From Capitella teleta (lineage: Eukaryota > Annelida > Polychaeta > Capitellidae): 64,000 bases of DNA. The stretch spans positions 46,776 to 110,775 of the forward strand of contig KB308935.1 in the NCBI GenBank assembly GCA_000328365.1, given 5' to 3'. The notes beneath the pieces were generated by a model that did no database searches, was not told where the DNA came from, and worked only from the letters and a program-made list of their open reading frames with translations. Both the position numbers and the translations under genes were made by a program. Position 1 is the stretch's first letter; every line of letters begins with the position of its first letter. Positions 22,206 through 33,715 of this stretch are shown piece after piece.

Positions 22206-23144
22206 CTACATATAGTACACAGCAGCATTCTAATAATATCTGACGCTCACAAAATGAATGGACTTATCTTCTTTTTTTCTTTCAATTTAACATCTTTCTG
22301 ACTATCCAAACCCGAAAAATGTTAAATTAATCTTCTTTTTTTTCTTCTGCCATCCAGCCAGAAAGAAAATCCTTCCGTTTGTCTGATATTGAAGCACACA
22401 TCTTTAAACAATAATGGCTGATACGACTGATAACAATGATCGTTGTATTTGAAGTATACGTGTATGTAAGAGAAGAAAAATTGAATGAATGAATGAAAAT
22501 TATTTTCTATAGTGTAAAAAAAAAAAAGAAGATACTTTTCACCACAAGAAATGTTTATTTAATTCATTACAGGGATATGGGAAGTTCAGGGTTTCAAACA
22601 CGATACAAAATGGAAAGCCAGGTTCACTTCTGTTCCTGGGATCGACTTATAATTAATTCAAGATTTGAGTTTTAGGATTTCGGTCGGGATCAACGTCTGA
22701 CATAATCTTGTAGGGGAATACATTGATTACATCATATGTGTAGAAAGCAATGAGAAACATAATTTCTACCAAATATGGAATAAAAAAACGCAAGTTCTAT
22801 AAAAGCAAATAAATAGCAGACGAATTGAGAAATAAGTTGAAAATGTAAAGAATGAGATCGCTTTGGGTAATTTGATTAATTAAAATTAGTATATGATGAG
22901 ATTCAATACTCATAAACACAGATCACAATTTCACTTTAAATGCAAAAAATATGTAAGTAAAAATCATTACATATAATTATAAATACAGTTTATAATTTTT
23001 GCTATAATATCAGAGTGCACCTGGGCAGTTAGATATAAAGATAATTTTGTGCTCGGAAGAATTCTCAGTCAAATACACAGAGGTCATTAAGTACAAAGTT
23101 CAGAGGTCATTGAGTACAAAGTAAAAGACTAGAATAATCCGCGT
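22206..23144. other. Non-coding stretch, 3' flank of the Kelch gene
   Basis: AT-rich; two nearly identical 20-bp words (CAGAGGTCATT.AGTACAAAG) repeat in tandem at about 23079-23122. No other gene recognised. Confidence 0.4.
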
Positions 23145-25827
23145 TCAGAAGAAAACGTTTCCTATGCGTTCCATGAATCCAGAGGCGTTGAATGGAGCGC
23201 TGTGCTGCAGGTGTCGCAGGACGTCATCATCGTCATCATCGTCATTATCATCATCGGGATAGTCGTCGTCACTCTCCGCACAATTTCTAAAAGAGGAACA
23301 TTAAGACATTAAAATAAGGAATTCAATGCTCATATGGATTTACATTATATAGAAGCTTACAAAACAAAACAGACAAGAAATTAATTATTTAGTTGCAGTA
23401 ATGCCTCTTTTTCATTATTATCGGGAAATTATCCTAAAATATTGGATAATAATTGTCGGATATCCGTTATCCGATTATCAGGGAAAAAAAAATCTGTGAT
23501 CAAAGCATAAAATCAGAAATGAAGCCAAAATTCTTGAAGATTGCAAAATGGCTCGGATGCAACTCACAATTCCTTTTCAGATTCTGCTGTTTTTCCTGCA
23601 TCGGTCAGTTTCACAGTCAGAGCACAACATCCCACAGCTGCAGGGAAACAATCACAAGGCTGCTGATTTAGGGGATGAACAAACACTAACACTTCATGGC
23701 AGTGGGAAGAGAGCAGTACGTTCCCCATGTCTCAGATTTCGGGTCAAATTCCTGCACTTGGGTCAGCAAATCCCCAACCGAATTCTCGCCACCGACCAAC
23801 AACAATTTGCTATCAAGGACTGAAATGTCACAGATGAAAAAAAGAGATAACTTCAATGAGACAGAACGAACCAACAGCCGTCATTGAGCAGCAGTCCTGA
23901 CGCATTGGTTTGATGAACGTCCACTGCTGACTTCGAACGTTGAAGGATTCAACCGACGCCAGGCAGCGGTAATGAGCGCCCAGCGCAGTGCTGCCCCCGC
24001 ACACGAGAATCTCATCCCCAATCGCAGCCATCGCATGTCCTGTCCTGGCTGAGGAGCAAAAGATACAGCGATTGAGGATGAATGGAGAGGGTACCAGTGA
24101 GCAGGGGAGGGCGTGAGGTCCACTCCTCAGCGCACGGAACGAAGCACAGGACGTCATTCACAACGCGCCCCTTCTGGGTGCCACCGCAGACAAACACCTG
24201 CGAAATGAGAACTGATTATTGAAGAGTGGTTACCATGGTTACCTACTTGGTCCTGCATAATACAGGAAGCATGGTCGAACGTGGCAACAGGAAGCTCTTC
24301 CACATAACTCCACTCCTCCTCTTCCAGGCTGTAGCGCTCCACGCTGGATAAATTCCCGCTTTCGTTCTTGCCTCCGATGGCATAGATGTAATCTACGATG
24401 ATAAAGTATTTATTAGTTTATTTCATGGCAGATCTCCACAAAGTGTTAAAAAAATTAGAAAACTCGAGAAGGAATTGAAAACTGTGAAATATTAAGGAGT
24501 GAATTTGATCGCAGAAGCTGAATACGAAGGAAAGCTAAGCACTTTGGCAGAAGACAGCCGTGTGGTGAGCACGTGCTCCCAGGAGGCACGGAAGATCCCA
24601 AGAAGCAAAACCACATCCCGCCTGGATCAGCCTCACTTCATTCGAACAGTGTTGGTAGCGGCCGAGGTTGAAGTCGGTCGTGTAGAGGTAACCTCCAACT
24701 AGCACTGCAAAGTCATTCACCTCCACCAGGGGGCAGTGTGACATGGCGTCCGTGGCCTCCATCTCACCCAGAGGCATCCACTTCTGGAGAGTCCGGTGGT
24801 AGAACCGGTTCAACATGCATCCTGTACGCTCCTCAGGGACTTCATCGTCATCCGGCAGAACGAATCCGGGGAAGGGGTCGTTCTTCTCCTGTCGGATCCC
24901 TCCAACTTGCACGAGGCTGCGTTCAAGGGAGCGGACGCGCGTTCTGTAGCTCTGAAGCATGACGCGGCCAAATGGGTTCTGGAGATAACGCTCGCACCAG
25001 GAGAGGATCTCCCTGCACTGGCGGTTGCTAATGAACGGCTCAGTTTTGCGAGCAAACGCAACGGCCGACCAGCCGTCCAGAGTGTAACGGATTTTATCCA
25101 GGACATCAGCGATGTGTTCCTCGCGATTGGTTACGTCAGCGTGATACCACCGCAGGACACATTTGAGAAGGGTGAGTTCATTCGGTACGTTCAAGCAGTC
25201 TTCCATCAGATATCCCGTTAACTCCATCGGACTCAGTTCCAGAAAGAGCTCAGTTTCTGCAAACGAAGTGAAATCCGTCAAAATCATCTCCTTCAAATGT
25301 GATCGGAGCTCAATTAATCCATAATGTTCGCCAAGGTTCACTAATCGCTTAGCATTATCAAAAGTCATTTTAGATTTGAGGAAATCTGAGATGGCTTGCA
25401 GAGCGGCTGTGATCTGGAGGAAGGCGGCGGCGGGAAGGATGTTCTCCACGTTGAGGAGCGTCAGCGGAAGGTTCCCAGTGTACGCAAAGTGCAGCAGAGG
25501 CTCAAAACCCGAGGCTTCCACAGACGGCAAATCGAGACAGGAGGAGTGCCGCTCCTGCATGTTGTGAGAGAACAGCGCCTCAAAGTAATCGCTACACGCC
25601 GCTAGAACTAGACGATGCACCTGGGAATAGAAGATAACAAAACGGAAAGAAAAAGCATTGATGCGAACCTGATAGGAAGCACTCTCGACACGCAGGGTTA
25701 AATCGCAGAATAATTTATTCCGCCAGAAGTGACCCAAACGCTGCAAGAGTTGATCACCGTAGCCATTGGCTGCACTCTCGGTTATGATGTCCTGCAGGGG
25801 AAGAAGGTCATTCGGTGCACACGCCAT
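23145..25827 (-). CDS. BTB-BACK-Kelch (KLHL family) protein
   Basis: Seven exons: 25669-25827, 24543-25620, 24247-24392, 24095-24197, 23872-24048, 23693-23819, 23145-23286; 643 residues. The BTB domain (about residues 25-140: FCDLTLRVESASY, HRLVLAACSDYFEALFSHNM) is followed by BACK (about 145-270) and five or six Kelch repeats with GG pairs (VLVGGYLY, YIYAIGGKN, VFVCGGTQ, ILVCGGS, LLLVGGEN). KLHL proteins are substrate adaptors for CUL3 ubiquitin ligases; I could not assign the KLHL subtype. The last exon adds a tail with a dense Asp run (DDDYPDDDNDDDDDDD) and ends GFMERIGNVFF. A stop codon in frame just after exon 6 would give a shorter form if that donor is not used. Confidence 0.92.
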
Positions 25828-26437
25828 CTTTACCTGTGAAAAAATAAGATTACATAATGAATTTACACTTCCAGGGTCTGTGGCCCAAGAGCCAAATCAG
25901 CAATCAAGTGCTCATCAGGCAGCAATTTCAGCGATCATTCCATATTGATACCTGAAAGGATGGTTTTTCACTGATTTTACAATTCCTTACACCCGAGGCC
26001 TATGTTTTCCCAGAAATCCACGGGTACTGAAGACCCATGGGTATTGAAGTAGTACGCTCAAAGCAAGCCTAAATGGGCTGCAGTTCTGAGACTGAGGCCT
26101 TATTCAGCTAGCCTCTTACAAAGACTCTACATATCCCCACTAGATGGCTACATCAATTGAGCAGTAGGGCCTATATTAGCCTATTAATTAGCCTACCGGT
26201 ATTAAATTATAAAGCGATTCTGAATTTCTGTATTCACGCTTTTCACCTAGCTCACCAAAGGTAGCGGAGCAATATGTATACAGACTAGGAAACAGTAGTG
26301 AAGTCTGTATAAATAAGTATTCATCCTAGTCCCTATATTGAGTATTAATAATGGATTTATTGAGGGTATTCACTAGTCTATTGCATGATTGGCAATTTCG
26401 TACAAGCCTACAAGGGGGTCTTAGCTGGTAAGCGAGC
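25828..26437. other. Upstream region of the Kelch gene
   Basis: No gene recognised and no promoter element I would stand behind. Confidence 0.4.
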
Positions 26438-26480
26438 AGATATGGACCAAACTCAATGCAGTGAATGTTACTGTCTATAT
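26438..26480 (-). repeat. Inverted partner of 12492-12538
   Basis: Reads AGATATGGACCAAACTCAAT onward; its reverse complement matches the flank of the mariner-type remnant. Its last 11 bp, ACTGTCTATAT (26470-26480), are repeated at 26539-26549 on the other side of the 58-bp element. Confidence 0.6.
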
Positions 26481-26538
26481 AGCTGACATACTACAGCGAG
26501 CCCAGTGGGTCTACAGACCTCGCCCGAGAATCTGTGCT
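26481..26538 (+). mobile_element. About 60-bp dispersed element, copy 3, with flanking direct repeats
   Basis: A 58-bp unit (AGCTGACATACTACAGCGAG through GAATCTGTGCT) lies between two copies of ACTGTCTATAT (26470-26480 and 26539-26549). The arrangement looks like an insertion with an 11-bp target duplication into an older repeat. It has no coding capacity. Confidence 0.6.
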
Positions 26539-26549
26539 ACTGTCTATAT

Positions 26550-27449
26550 TCATATTAGTATATATGTGTTATTAATTATACTGTCTAGAAGGCTGCATAG
26601 GCATTTCATATGAATTATGATCATAATGATGTATGATGATGTAACCAGAGCCCACTCAGCACTCAGCACTGATATTCAATTTATATTTATAATAATGATA
26701 TTGAATAATAATTATAGATAAGACTGTAGACTCCCTGTGTCTGTGATTTCGTAGGCCCGAATCTTCTGATATTGACATATTCTAGAAATAATTCGAATAC
26801 CTGACAAAGTAGCAATTGAGGGCAGCGCTGTAATGTAATTTTGATCGTCGTTAACCAGTGGATGTTCACTGTCAAAGGACCGAAATTATTGTAAACTGGT
26901 GAAGGGTTTGACAGAACTTCCAAAAGAACGTTATGATATAAATAAGTCAAACAACTTGACCCAGTGACACATATAGTTGACCTACATTTTAAAGTCTCCT
27001 TTTGGAGGACGAAACACATCGACTTCCGTATACCTGTCACAGTGAGGAATGTTCTGTGTGATTCTGCACTATATCCGCTGACTGTGACTGTCCCCTATAT
27101 ATTCCTTCGCCTTACACATTGGCTATTCTTCATTCCTTGCAGCAACCGTAAGTTTTGGCGAGAATAATTTGTGATTGGTCCAACTTGGCAACTTTGAAAA
27201 TCTTCCATAGCCGATAATCCCGATATGATACTATTGATAGCGGCATAGCCGGCATGCTGCATTATGTAGCATAGATTGATAGAATGATAAATCATTATCA
27301 AATTTATAATGGTTAATTGATTACTATAATTATTCATTAGCATTATACTTAGCGGTATGATTAGATGTAGCTCCCCAATCAGGAGTGCAATGTTGAATGT
27401 ACAGAGTAGCTGCTACCCCTTGTGAACAGGGTGAGATGTATCATGTAGC
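26550..27449. other. Non-coding stretch
   Basis: AT-rich, nothing recognised. Confidence 0.4.
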
Positions 27450-27492
27450 CTAGCTGACATACTACAGCGAGCCCAATGGGTCTCGCTGTACG
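27450..27492 (+). repeat. About 60-bp dispersed element, copy 4
   Basis: Carries AGCTGACATACTACAGCGAG and then diverges so that ACAGCGAGCCCA.TGGGTCTCGCTGT forms a near-perfect palindrome. Confidence 0.6.
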
Positions 27493-28011
27493 GTAAACGC
27501 ATTAAACTCCAGTTCGCGAACCACGATTTCTAGAATTCCACGCTTGTAATTATATTTATGAAGGCACCAGCGTCTGCAGAGCCATACCAGGTAGACGCCG
27601 GTACTAAATTTTGTTTAAAACCAGTAACATAAACCTACTTAAACTGGATCCGCAACGAAAAAAAGTGATTTTACAGGTTTCTCTCCGCTTTCCGATTGTT
27701 GTGTCACATGACCTGCTCCCCACATGTTATAAATAAACCAGAGCACTGCGCCTGCGTAGTGCGAAGTAAACATACACGCATGCGCATACAATTTTCCTGC
27801 GCGAAGCAGTTCAACATGCGGCCTATCTTCCCTTGCAGTTGCGCACGTAATTTATACCGAGTCTTCACAAAGCAATACGTATTAATTATCAGTACGCAAT
27901 ATTTTGTGCATCACCAATCAGTATATGAACAATTTTGTTCATTTTTATTCGAAAGTCGTGAGAGAAGTTTGAGCGGAAAAGTGAAGCATGTGCGCTTGTT
28001 TACAATGCAGT

Positions 28012-28096
28012 GCGCATGCGCTGAGTGACGTCACTCGCAAAATGGCGTTTGTTTACTTCTTCACAAAGTGATATTTTGTTGCGGGTTTTAATCAAT
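28012..28096 (+). promoter_or_regulatory. Probable TMEM33 promoter and first non-coding exon
   Basis: A GCGCATGCGC palindrome (28012-28021, NRF-1 site), a perfect TGACGTCA (28026-28033, CRE) and AAAATGGCG (28039-28047, YY1-like) lie in 36 bp. A GTAAGT splice donor follows at 28097, and the TMEM33 coding exon begins right after an acceptor at 28639. A 10-codon open frame starting at the ATG of AAAATGGCG would be upstream of the main start. Transcription factor assignments are by motif only. Confidence 0.5.
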
Positions 28097-28274
28097 GTAA
28101 GTTCGACATGATGGTACTGGCTCATATTGTTTTTTCTTGGAGCATAAATATACCATCTAACGTCTGGAGGGCTTAAACACAAGGATTTGTCGGATAATAT
28201 GTCTATATTTATCATGCAATCGGCTGAGTGTGGAGCCTCGCTGCCAGTAGATGCAAAAAGGAGCGGTTTACCGT

Positions 28275-28392
28275 CGGGCGAGGTATACAGACTTCGCCCG
28301 AGAATCTGTGCTACATGTAGCCCATCTGACATACTACAGCGAGCCCTATGGGTCTACAGACCTCGCCCAAGAATCTGTGCTAGATGTAGCCG
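28275..28392 (+). repeat. About 60-bp dispersed element, copies 5 and 6 in tandem
   Basis: A partial copy (GAGGTATACAGACTTCGCCC...CTGTGCTACATGTAGCCC) is followed by a full one (CTGACATACTACAGCGAG...CTGTGCTAGATGTAGCC). The open frames over this region are repeat-derived. It lies in the 5' UTR intron of TMEM33. Confidence 0.65.
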
Positions 28393-28642
28393 TGATCTGC
28401 AGTTATCTGTACGTGGGTGATGTACGACACTAGTGACTAGGACTCCAAGAAAGACTCGTAGGAGCCTTGGAACAAGACTAATCACTCGATCATTATCATA
28501 TCATTCCAATGATACCAATCTCAAAACTTAGAATATATTTAATCATTTACGGCTCTCATGAGCTCTCTATTAGCCATTACAGTATTGTTGTTGCTTTCAA
28601 CTCAATAATTCCTTTTGCTCACCATGAATTTCTCTGCAGAAG

Positions 28643-29805
28643 ATGTCTTCAGATGGCAGCTCCACCCCTCCCCCTCCCCCTCCGGAAGGCAGTGCTCCTC
28701 CTCCTCCTGAGGGAAGCCCTCCACCTGAAGGAGCAATGAACCGTATCATAGTAGGTCACTGACCCCTTTGTGACATCACGTTACATTCTTCTGACTTCAG
28801 GCTCTCATGTCGCAAGATAAGATCTCAGCCGGTCTCTGGATCACTCGCATGATCACAATTATCTCAACATGTAATTTCTTCCTCCCGATTCTAGGGTCAG
28901 GGTTCAACTCACAATCCGTTTCCCTTACCAACGTGGCTCTCCTTCCAGGGGTAATCCTATCTCGTGGTTCCAGCGCGCTCTGGTGAGCAGTGCTGCCACC
29001 AGTGCTCTGCGCTTGCATCAACGTCTCCCCAATTTCCAATTGAGCAGAGAATTCTTTGGTCGTTTGCTGTCGGAAGATAGCGCCCACTACCTCTTCTACT
29101 GCATGATATTCGTGACCAACACAGCAATCACGATGACTCTCGTTCCCGTGTTCCTCTTTGCTGTTCTTCACACTCAAAGCTACACCAAGAAGCTGCTCGA
29201 TGTGAGACAATTCTCTCAGCTTCAACCTTCCATCGAATTCTTTTTTTCTTTTTTTTTTACAGGCAGTTGGACCGAACTCTCTCATGATTATCAGGAATCT
29301 GCTCAACAAATTAGCGTTTCATCAGGTTTCTTTGTTGAGGTTCATCGCTTGCAATGAGATTTTCCTCATGCCAGCAATCTTCTTCATGATCTTCATGTGA
29401 GTTGACCTAATACCCAGTGGATGACCTCATTTTTGATTCACATCGCAGGGGGCAGTCAAGTTTGTTGATGCCTTTCATCTATTACCGGTTTCTTACGCTG
29501 CGATACGCTTCGCACCGTAACCCTTACTGCAGGTCAGCCGCTCAGCATGTTTTTCTTTTTAGCTGAAACTGGACAGTAATTTTGCTTTTAAGTCACACCT
29601 GTAGAGCAGGAATTTTTATTCATTTGTCGTTTAACTAATTGAACTCATTTTGTGGATTTGCAGACAGTTGTTTTATGAGCTGCGCATGACGACAGAGCAG
29701 CTAGTGATGAACGCGCGTTGTCCAGAGGCCGTACGCAGCATCAGTCACAAGGCCATCGCGTTCATCTCCCGATTAGCCCCTCCCGTTCAGCCTCAGCCTC
29801 AGTAG
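28643..29805 (+). CDS. TMEM33: Transmembrane protein 33 (ER membrane)
   Basis: Six exons (28643-28750, 28801-28895, 28949-29201, 29263-29396, 29449-29532, 29664-29805) give 271 residues; human TMEM33 has 247, and the difference is mostly a Pro-rich N-terminus. Diagnostic strings match the family in order: TSALRLHQRLPNFQLSREFF, FIACNEIFLMPA, PFIYYRFLTLRYASHRNPYC and AFISRLAP at the C-terminus. Three hydrophobic segments are visible. TMEM33 (yeast Pom33/Per33, fly Kr-h2) is an ER and nuclear-envelope protein that affects reticulon tubules and PERK/IRE1 signalling. The start is set by the ATG 3 nt after the 5' UTR acceptor. Introns are 50-130 bp, the one at 29202-29262 with a T-rich acceptor tract. 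A poly-A signal is at 30126. Confidence 0.96.
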
Positions 29806-30125
29806 ACGACTGAGAAAAAATATTCCCACAAATGTTCAACCAGTAATCAAGTCATCAAACTCCTTTTTTGTATTTTTTTTTTTGTTATGATAATTTTTGT
29901 TTTTTATATTAAATCATGGTGGTTTCTTTTAGTAAGTTTTTTTTTTTTTCTGTTTTTCACTGAAATCGTCCTTGTATTTCATTCCAACTGAATGCTTTTG
30001 AACAAATTGTATGAATGTTGTGTGTGGATCAATATAGTTTGCGAAAAAAAAAAAATGATGCGAAAATCTTCCCCCCAAAAAAAGTTGTCCTAACTTATTT
30101 TATGAATGTGGCGTTTTTCAAGCAC

Positions 30126-30131
30126 AATAAA
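30126..30131 (+). terminator. AATAAA polyadenylation signal of TMEM33
   Basis: It lies 320 bp after the TMEM33 stop, at the end of a T-rich 3' UTR. Confidence 0.6.
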
Positions 30132-30668
30132 TGAAATGTACAACAATTTCATCTTAGTTTTCATTCTCTGTCTACTCTTATTCTGTATTCAGTTGATTTT
30201 ATTCAACTTGTATTCTGTATTCAGTTATTTCTGCTTCTGGTGGAGACCATATGGGTTTTTCTATTCATTTCTGCTATAACCACAAAATATGAATATTTAT
30301 GCTCTTAAATAATCAGCATCTCTGCTGAACACCAGAATTGGTCACTTAGTATATTTGAATTAAACGAGCCATAAGTAATGAAATTCATTTTATGGAAACA
30401 AAAAACAAAATCAGATTAATAATCGCTTGCAAGGAAAATGATTAGAAAGTAATATATATTAGATTACCAACGACTCAGGGATTCGAGCGATATACGTTTC
30501 ATGTGTATTAGAATTTTGATGTCAGCCCGAGAAGTCAAAGAATCATAACGCACCAATTACATTATGACTCACAGAACCCCGCGCTAACTACGGGGACGCC
30601 ACGTGCTCTGATTTCTGATGAATTGTTTTCGCGATTCTAGAGAAGAGATGCCATAAATTTAATCAACT
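30132..30668. other. Convergent intergenic region
   Basis: Between the 3' ends of TMEM33 and the MFS transporter. A TCATAACGCA decamer is at 30543-30552, here without an obvious start codon nearby. Confidence 0.4.
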
Positions 30669-33342
30669 TCAAGGCGAAGCGTCCGTGTCGCTCGACGTAG
30701 CGTTGAATAGCGGATTCAGAATGTCGCCATTGCTGCCGTTCTCAAGATGAGGTTTCTCGGCTGGACTCCTGAATGTACTGTGATCGGGAGTTTTGCAGAC
30801 ACCATTAGAAAGCGGTATTTCCTCGGGAACTTCAGGGTAACACCATTTCGGCTTTAGTCTGTTGATTTGAATGATAAGAAAATACATCGCACTTGCTACA
30901 AAATAAACGGCTGCGTTTACATGAAACACGTAGTGGAAAGAGTTGGTCGTGTCGAATATGGCGCCTGGTGTTGCAAATGAGAATTAACCGCGGTAAAGGT
31001 GGTGAGCATGAGGTGAACCTACCTGCAATGGTCGGTCCAGCAATACTACCCACTCCCAAGCCAACCCGAAACAAACTGAACAAAGCTGGCACTCTCTGAC
31101 CCCCTAGGACCTCAGAGCAGGATGAGTACATGGCTGCAATCACTGGTCCTCCAAATATTCCAAGAGCTAAAAGAAAGCAGAACGTTATACTAATAAGATA
31201 TGACAGTTTATATCCAGCCCATACCTGCTGCATATATGACTAACTCTACGTAGTCCGTCGCAAGGGATCCCAGTGCGTTCTGGAGACAAAGAGCGAGCGT
31301 GCAAGCAACGTACATCCACAGCATTTTGCCTTTTATGTAATCTCCAAAGTAAGAAGTTATCGCTCTGCTAACGACTTCGCAGGCTCCAACAACAGCCATG
31401 GCGTTGGCTGACTGTGACTGGGGAATTCCTAGAACGTCCAATTGCTTGACCTGAATAGAAATCATGCTGACATCGAATTCCCACTGGTCACGTGACTTAC
31501 TAGTGTCACGTACGGGGTGTAGTAACCCATGCATTTCAACGTGGACGCCACGAACCAGAGTGAACTGAGAATGCACTCGGTTCGTTTCGATATCTGCGCT
31601 TTCGGTTTGTTGCCGTCGTAGTTTTCAATCTCAATGGTTTCTTCAGCGGGGCCCAGAATGGTGACCTCATCGTCTGAGGGCGCAGGACTCCTGAAGGTCA
31701 AGGAGATCGAGAGACCGAGTACCAAGGTCACGACGGCATAGATAGAATACGTGATGCGCCAACCGACAGCATCAATCAATAAGTAGGTCACTGGGTTGAA
31801 GATCAGAGTGGCTGAGGAGCAAAATTGAGGTTCACGAAATAATAATAATACATTCATGGCAACAGCAATGCATTCACTGTGGAATTTGTGGGTTACAATA
31901 TTATTCAAGTATGGTAATCAATCAATAAAAAGGTGTTGCTAATGTGACTTTGAATTAAATTGCCTTAATGATTGATTAATGAACACACACAAATCACTAA
32001 CATATTACAATCCAAACACATTGACTTACACATGTTTGATTATGCAATAAATAATTATATGACGCAGGCATAATTATAGTATTCTACAGTGGTCGAGATG
32101 GGACATGTAGAAAAGAAATCTGACATTTCTATCTTTCCTGTAAGTTAGTATTGGTACGTCATATGCTCGAGATCACTATCTCGTGCGCATTAAAGATCCA
32201 TTACGTCCATATGCTCACATACCTGATGCCTGCAGTAACTTGTGGAAACGACATAGCTAAATTTCGGAAAAGACAGGTACACATGGAGAGAAACTGGAAA
32301 AAAAATTATGTCCTGCGTACAAAAAAAAAAGGCATCGAGTTAAGTTGTTCTCTAGAGTTATTATGTAATTCCCACGAGTAATGCTGTGTCATTCTCATGA
32401 GTTACCCGTGTTGTTCTCATTAGTTAGATGTGTTGTTTTCACGAGTTTGCTTGCCCAACATAAATGTTTCATTTTTATTTTTAATACCTGTCCTATCCCG
32501 GCCATTGTAATTCTCACATTATGTGTGTTTCAAGAAAACAAGGATAAAATACTGAAGAGAACTCACCCAAAGGGAATCCACAAGCAATGATGCTTGTCGC
32601 TAAGACATGTCTTGGGTGGCTGTAGGGGAAGTAAATGTCCACAAGGAAGAAAGGTGGCTGGACAATAAATAGCATGCCCAGACTGGCCAGCAGTCCATAT
32701 GTGAATATCATCTGAATTATGTTCGTGACCATTGCGGTCAAGCTGAGCGCAATGGTCAAGATGAATATCCCAATCACGACAGTTTTCTGACAACCAAATC
32801 GGTCGAACATCCAGTTTCCAAGTGGAGCTCCCAACATGGGAAGACTGACGGGCATGGAAGCCAACCAACCTAGGATAAACAATGCTTGAATTATTGGGGA
32901 TTTCAATTTGATTCACATTTCAATATACTTGAATGGTTAATCTTAGGATTGGATACCAGTAGACTATGTCATGACACGGAGTTCCTTATGGATTCTAAAA
33001 ATGACGCGTGTCTTTTTGTTATAAGGGATGTGTGGATTATGAATTTCATCGGATACCGGATACCGCATTTCCCTTCTCTGGGCTTGTCCATTCTTGATAT
33101 TCTTTCGTTTGCTACACATCAAAACACGTCTATAACAATCCTCGTATAATTGACTGTTCAAGAGCAGAACACACCGACCAAAAGAACTCACTTAGGACGG
33201 TGGTGCTGGTGTGAATCTCCTCGTTGAACGGCACCATGATCTCGCTGAAGGAGAAAGCAATTCCTGCTGTGATGGTGAACAGGACGAGGAAGTTGAAGCA
33301 CACGATCCATCCCCAGTACACCTGGCGTATCGCTGAGAACAT
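30669..33342 (-). CDS. SLC16/monocarboxylate-transporter-like MFS protein
   Basis: Six exons (33192-33342, 32567-32869, 31501-31811, 31225-31450, 31023-31166, 30669-30964) give 476 residues with about 12 hydrophobic helices and a central cytosolic loop (SDDEVTILGPAEETIEIE), the MFS layout. The first helix begins VYWGWIVCFNFLVLF, which resembles the GWGWVV start of monocarboxylate transporters but also that of oxalate/formate antiporter-like MFS. MFS loop 2-3 is marked by GNWMFDRFGCQK. The C-terminal tail is polar (LENGSNGDILNPLFN). The substrate cannot be told. The ATG sits 4 nt after a TTTGCAG acceptor, so a 5' UTR exon lies further upstream; I did not find it. Confidence 0.9.
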
Positions 33343-33715
33343 CACGCTGCAAAGAAGAAGGCTGGATCTGTAAACCTGGTCTGGGGGCCTATAATAATAA
33401 TAATATATATATATATAGGGGGGGGTATACAGAAACCCAACCCCCCCCCCCCCCTCCAGCCATAACTTACCAGTCGGTGTTCTTTAATAATTGTGTTCAA
33501 TTATAATATATATAATATATAATTTTTATATATTATATATATTTATATATATAATATATATAAATATACATACATTTATTCGTGATTCAGTGAGTCATAA
33601 TGATAATTATAAGAAAAATAAACAAAAACATAATAGTAATGATAATAACATGAAGTAAAATAAAAATGAAAAGAACAGAAGAGGGCAGGACACAAAAAAA
33701 AGAGAAACACCACAA
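33343..33715. other. Low-complexity stretch
   Basis: Contains G and C runs (about 33418-33455), a TA-rich tract (33505-33565) and A-rich sequence. No gene recognised. Confidence 0.6.

Noticed and set aside
24796-25221. 141-codon plus-strand open frame
   Set aside because: It lies opposite the large Kelch exon and is a shadow of that coding sequence.
28187-28433. Two overlapping 60-77 codon plus-strand frames
   Set aside because: They run through tandem copies of the 60-bp element, which explains their repeated peptide.
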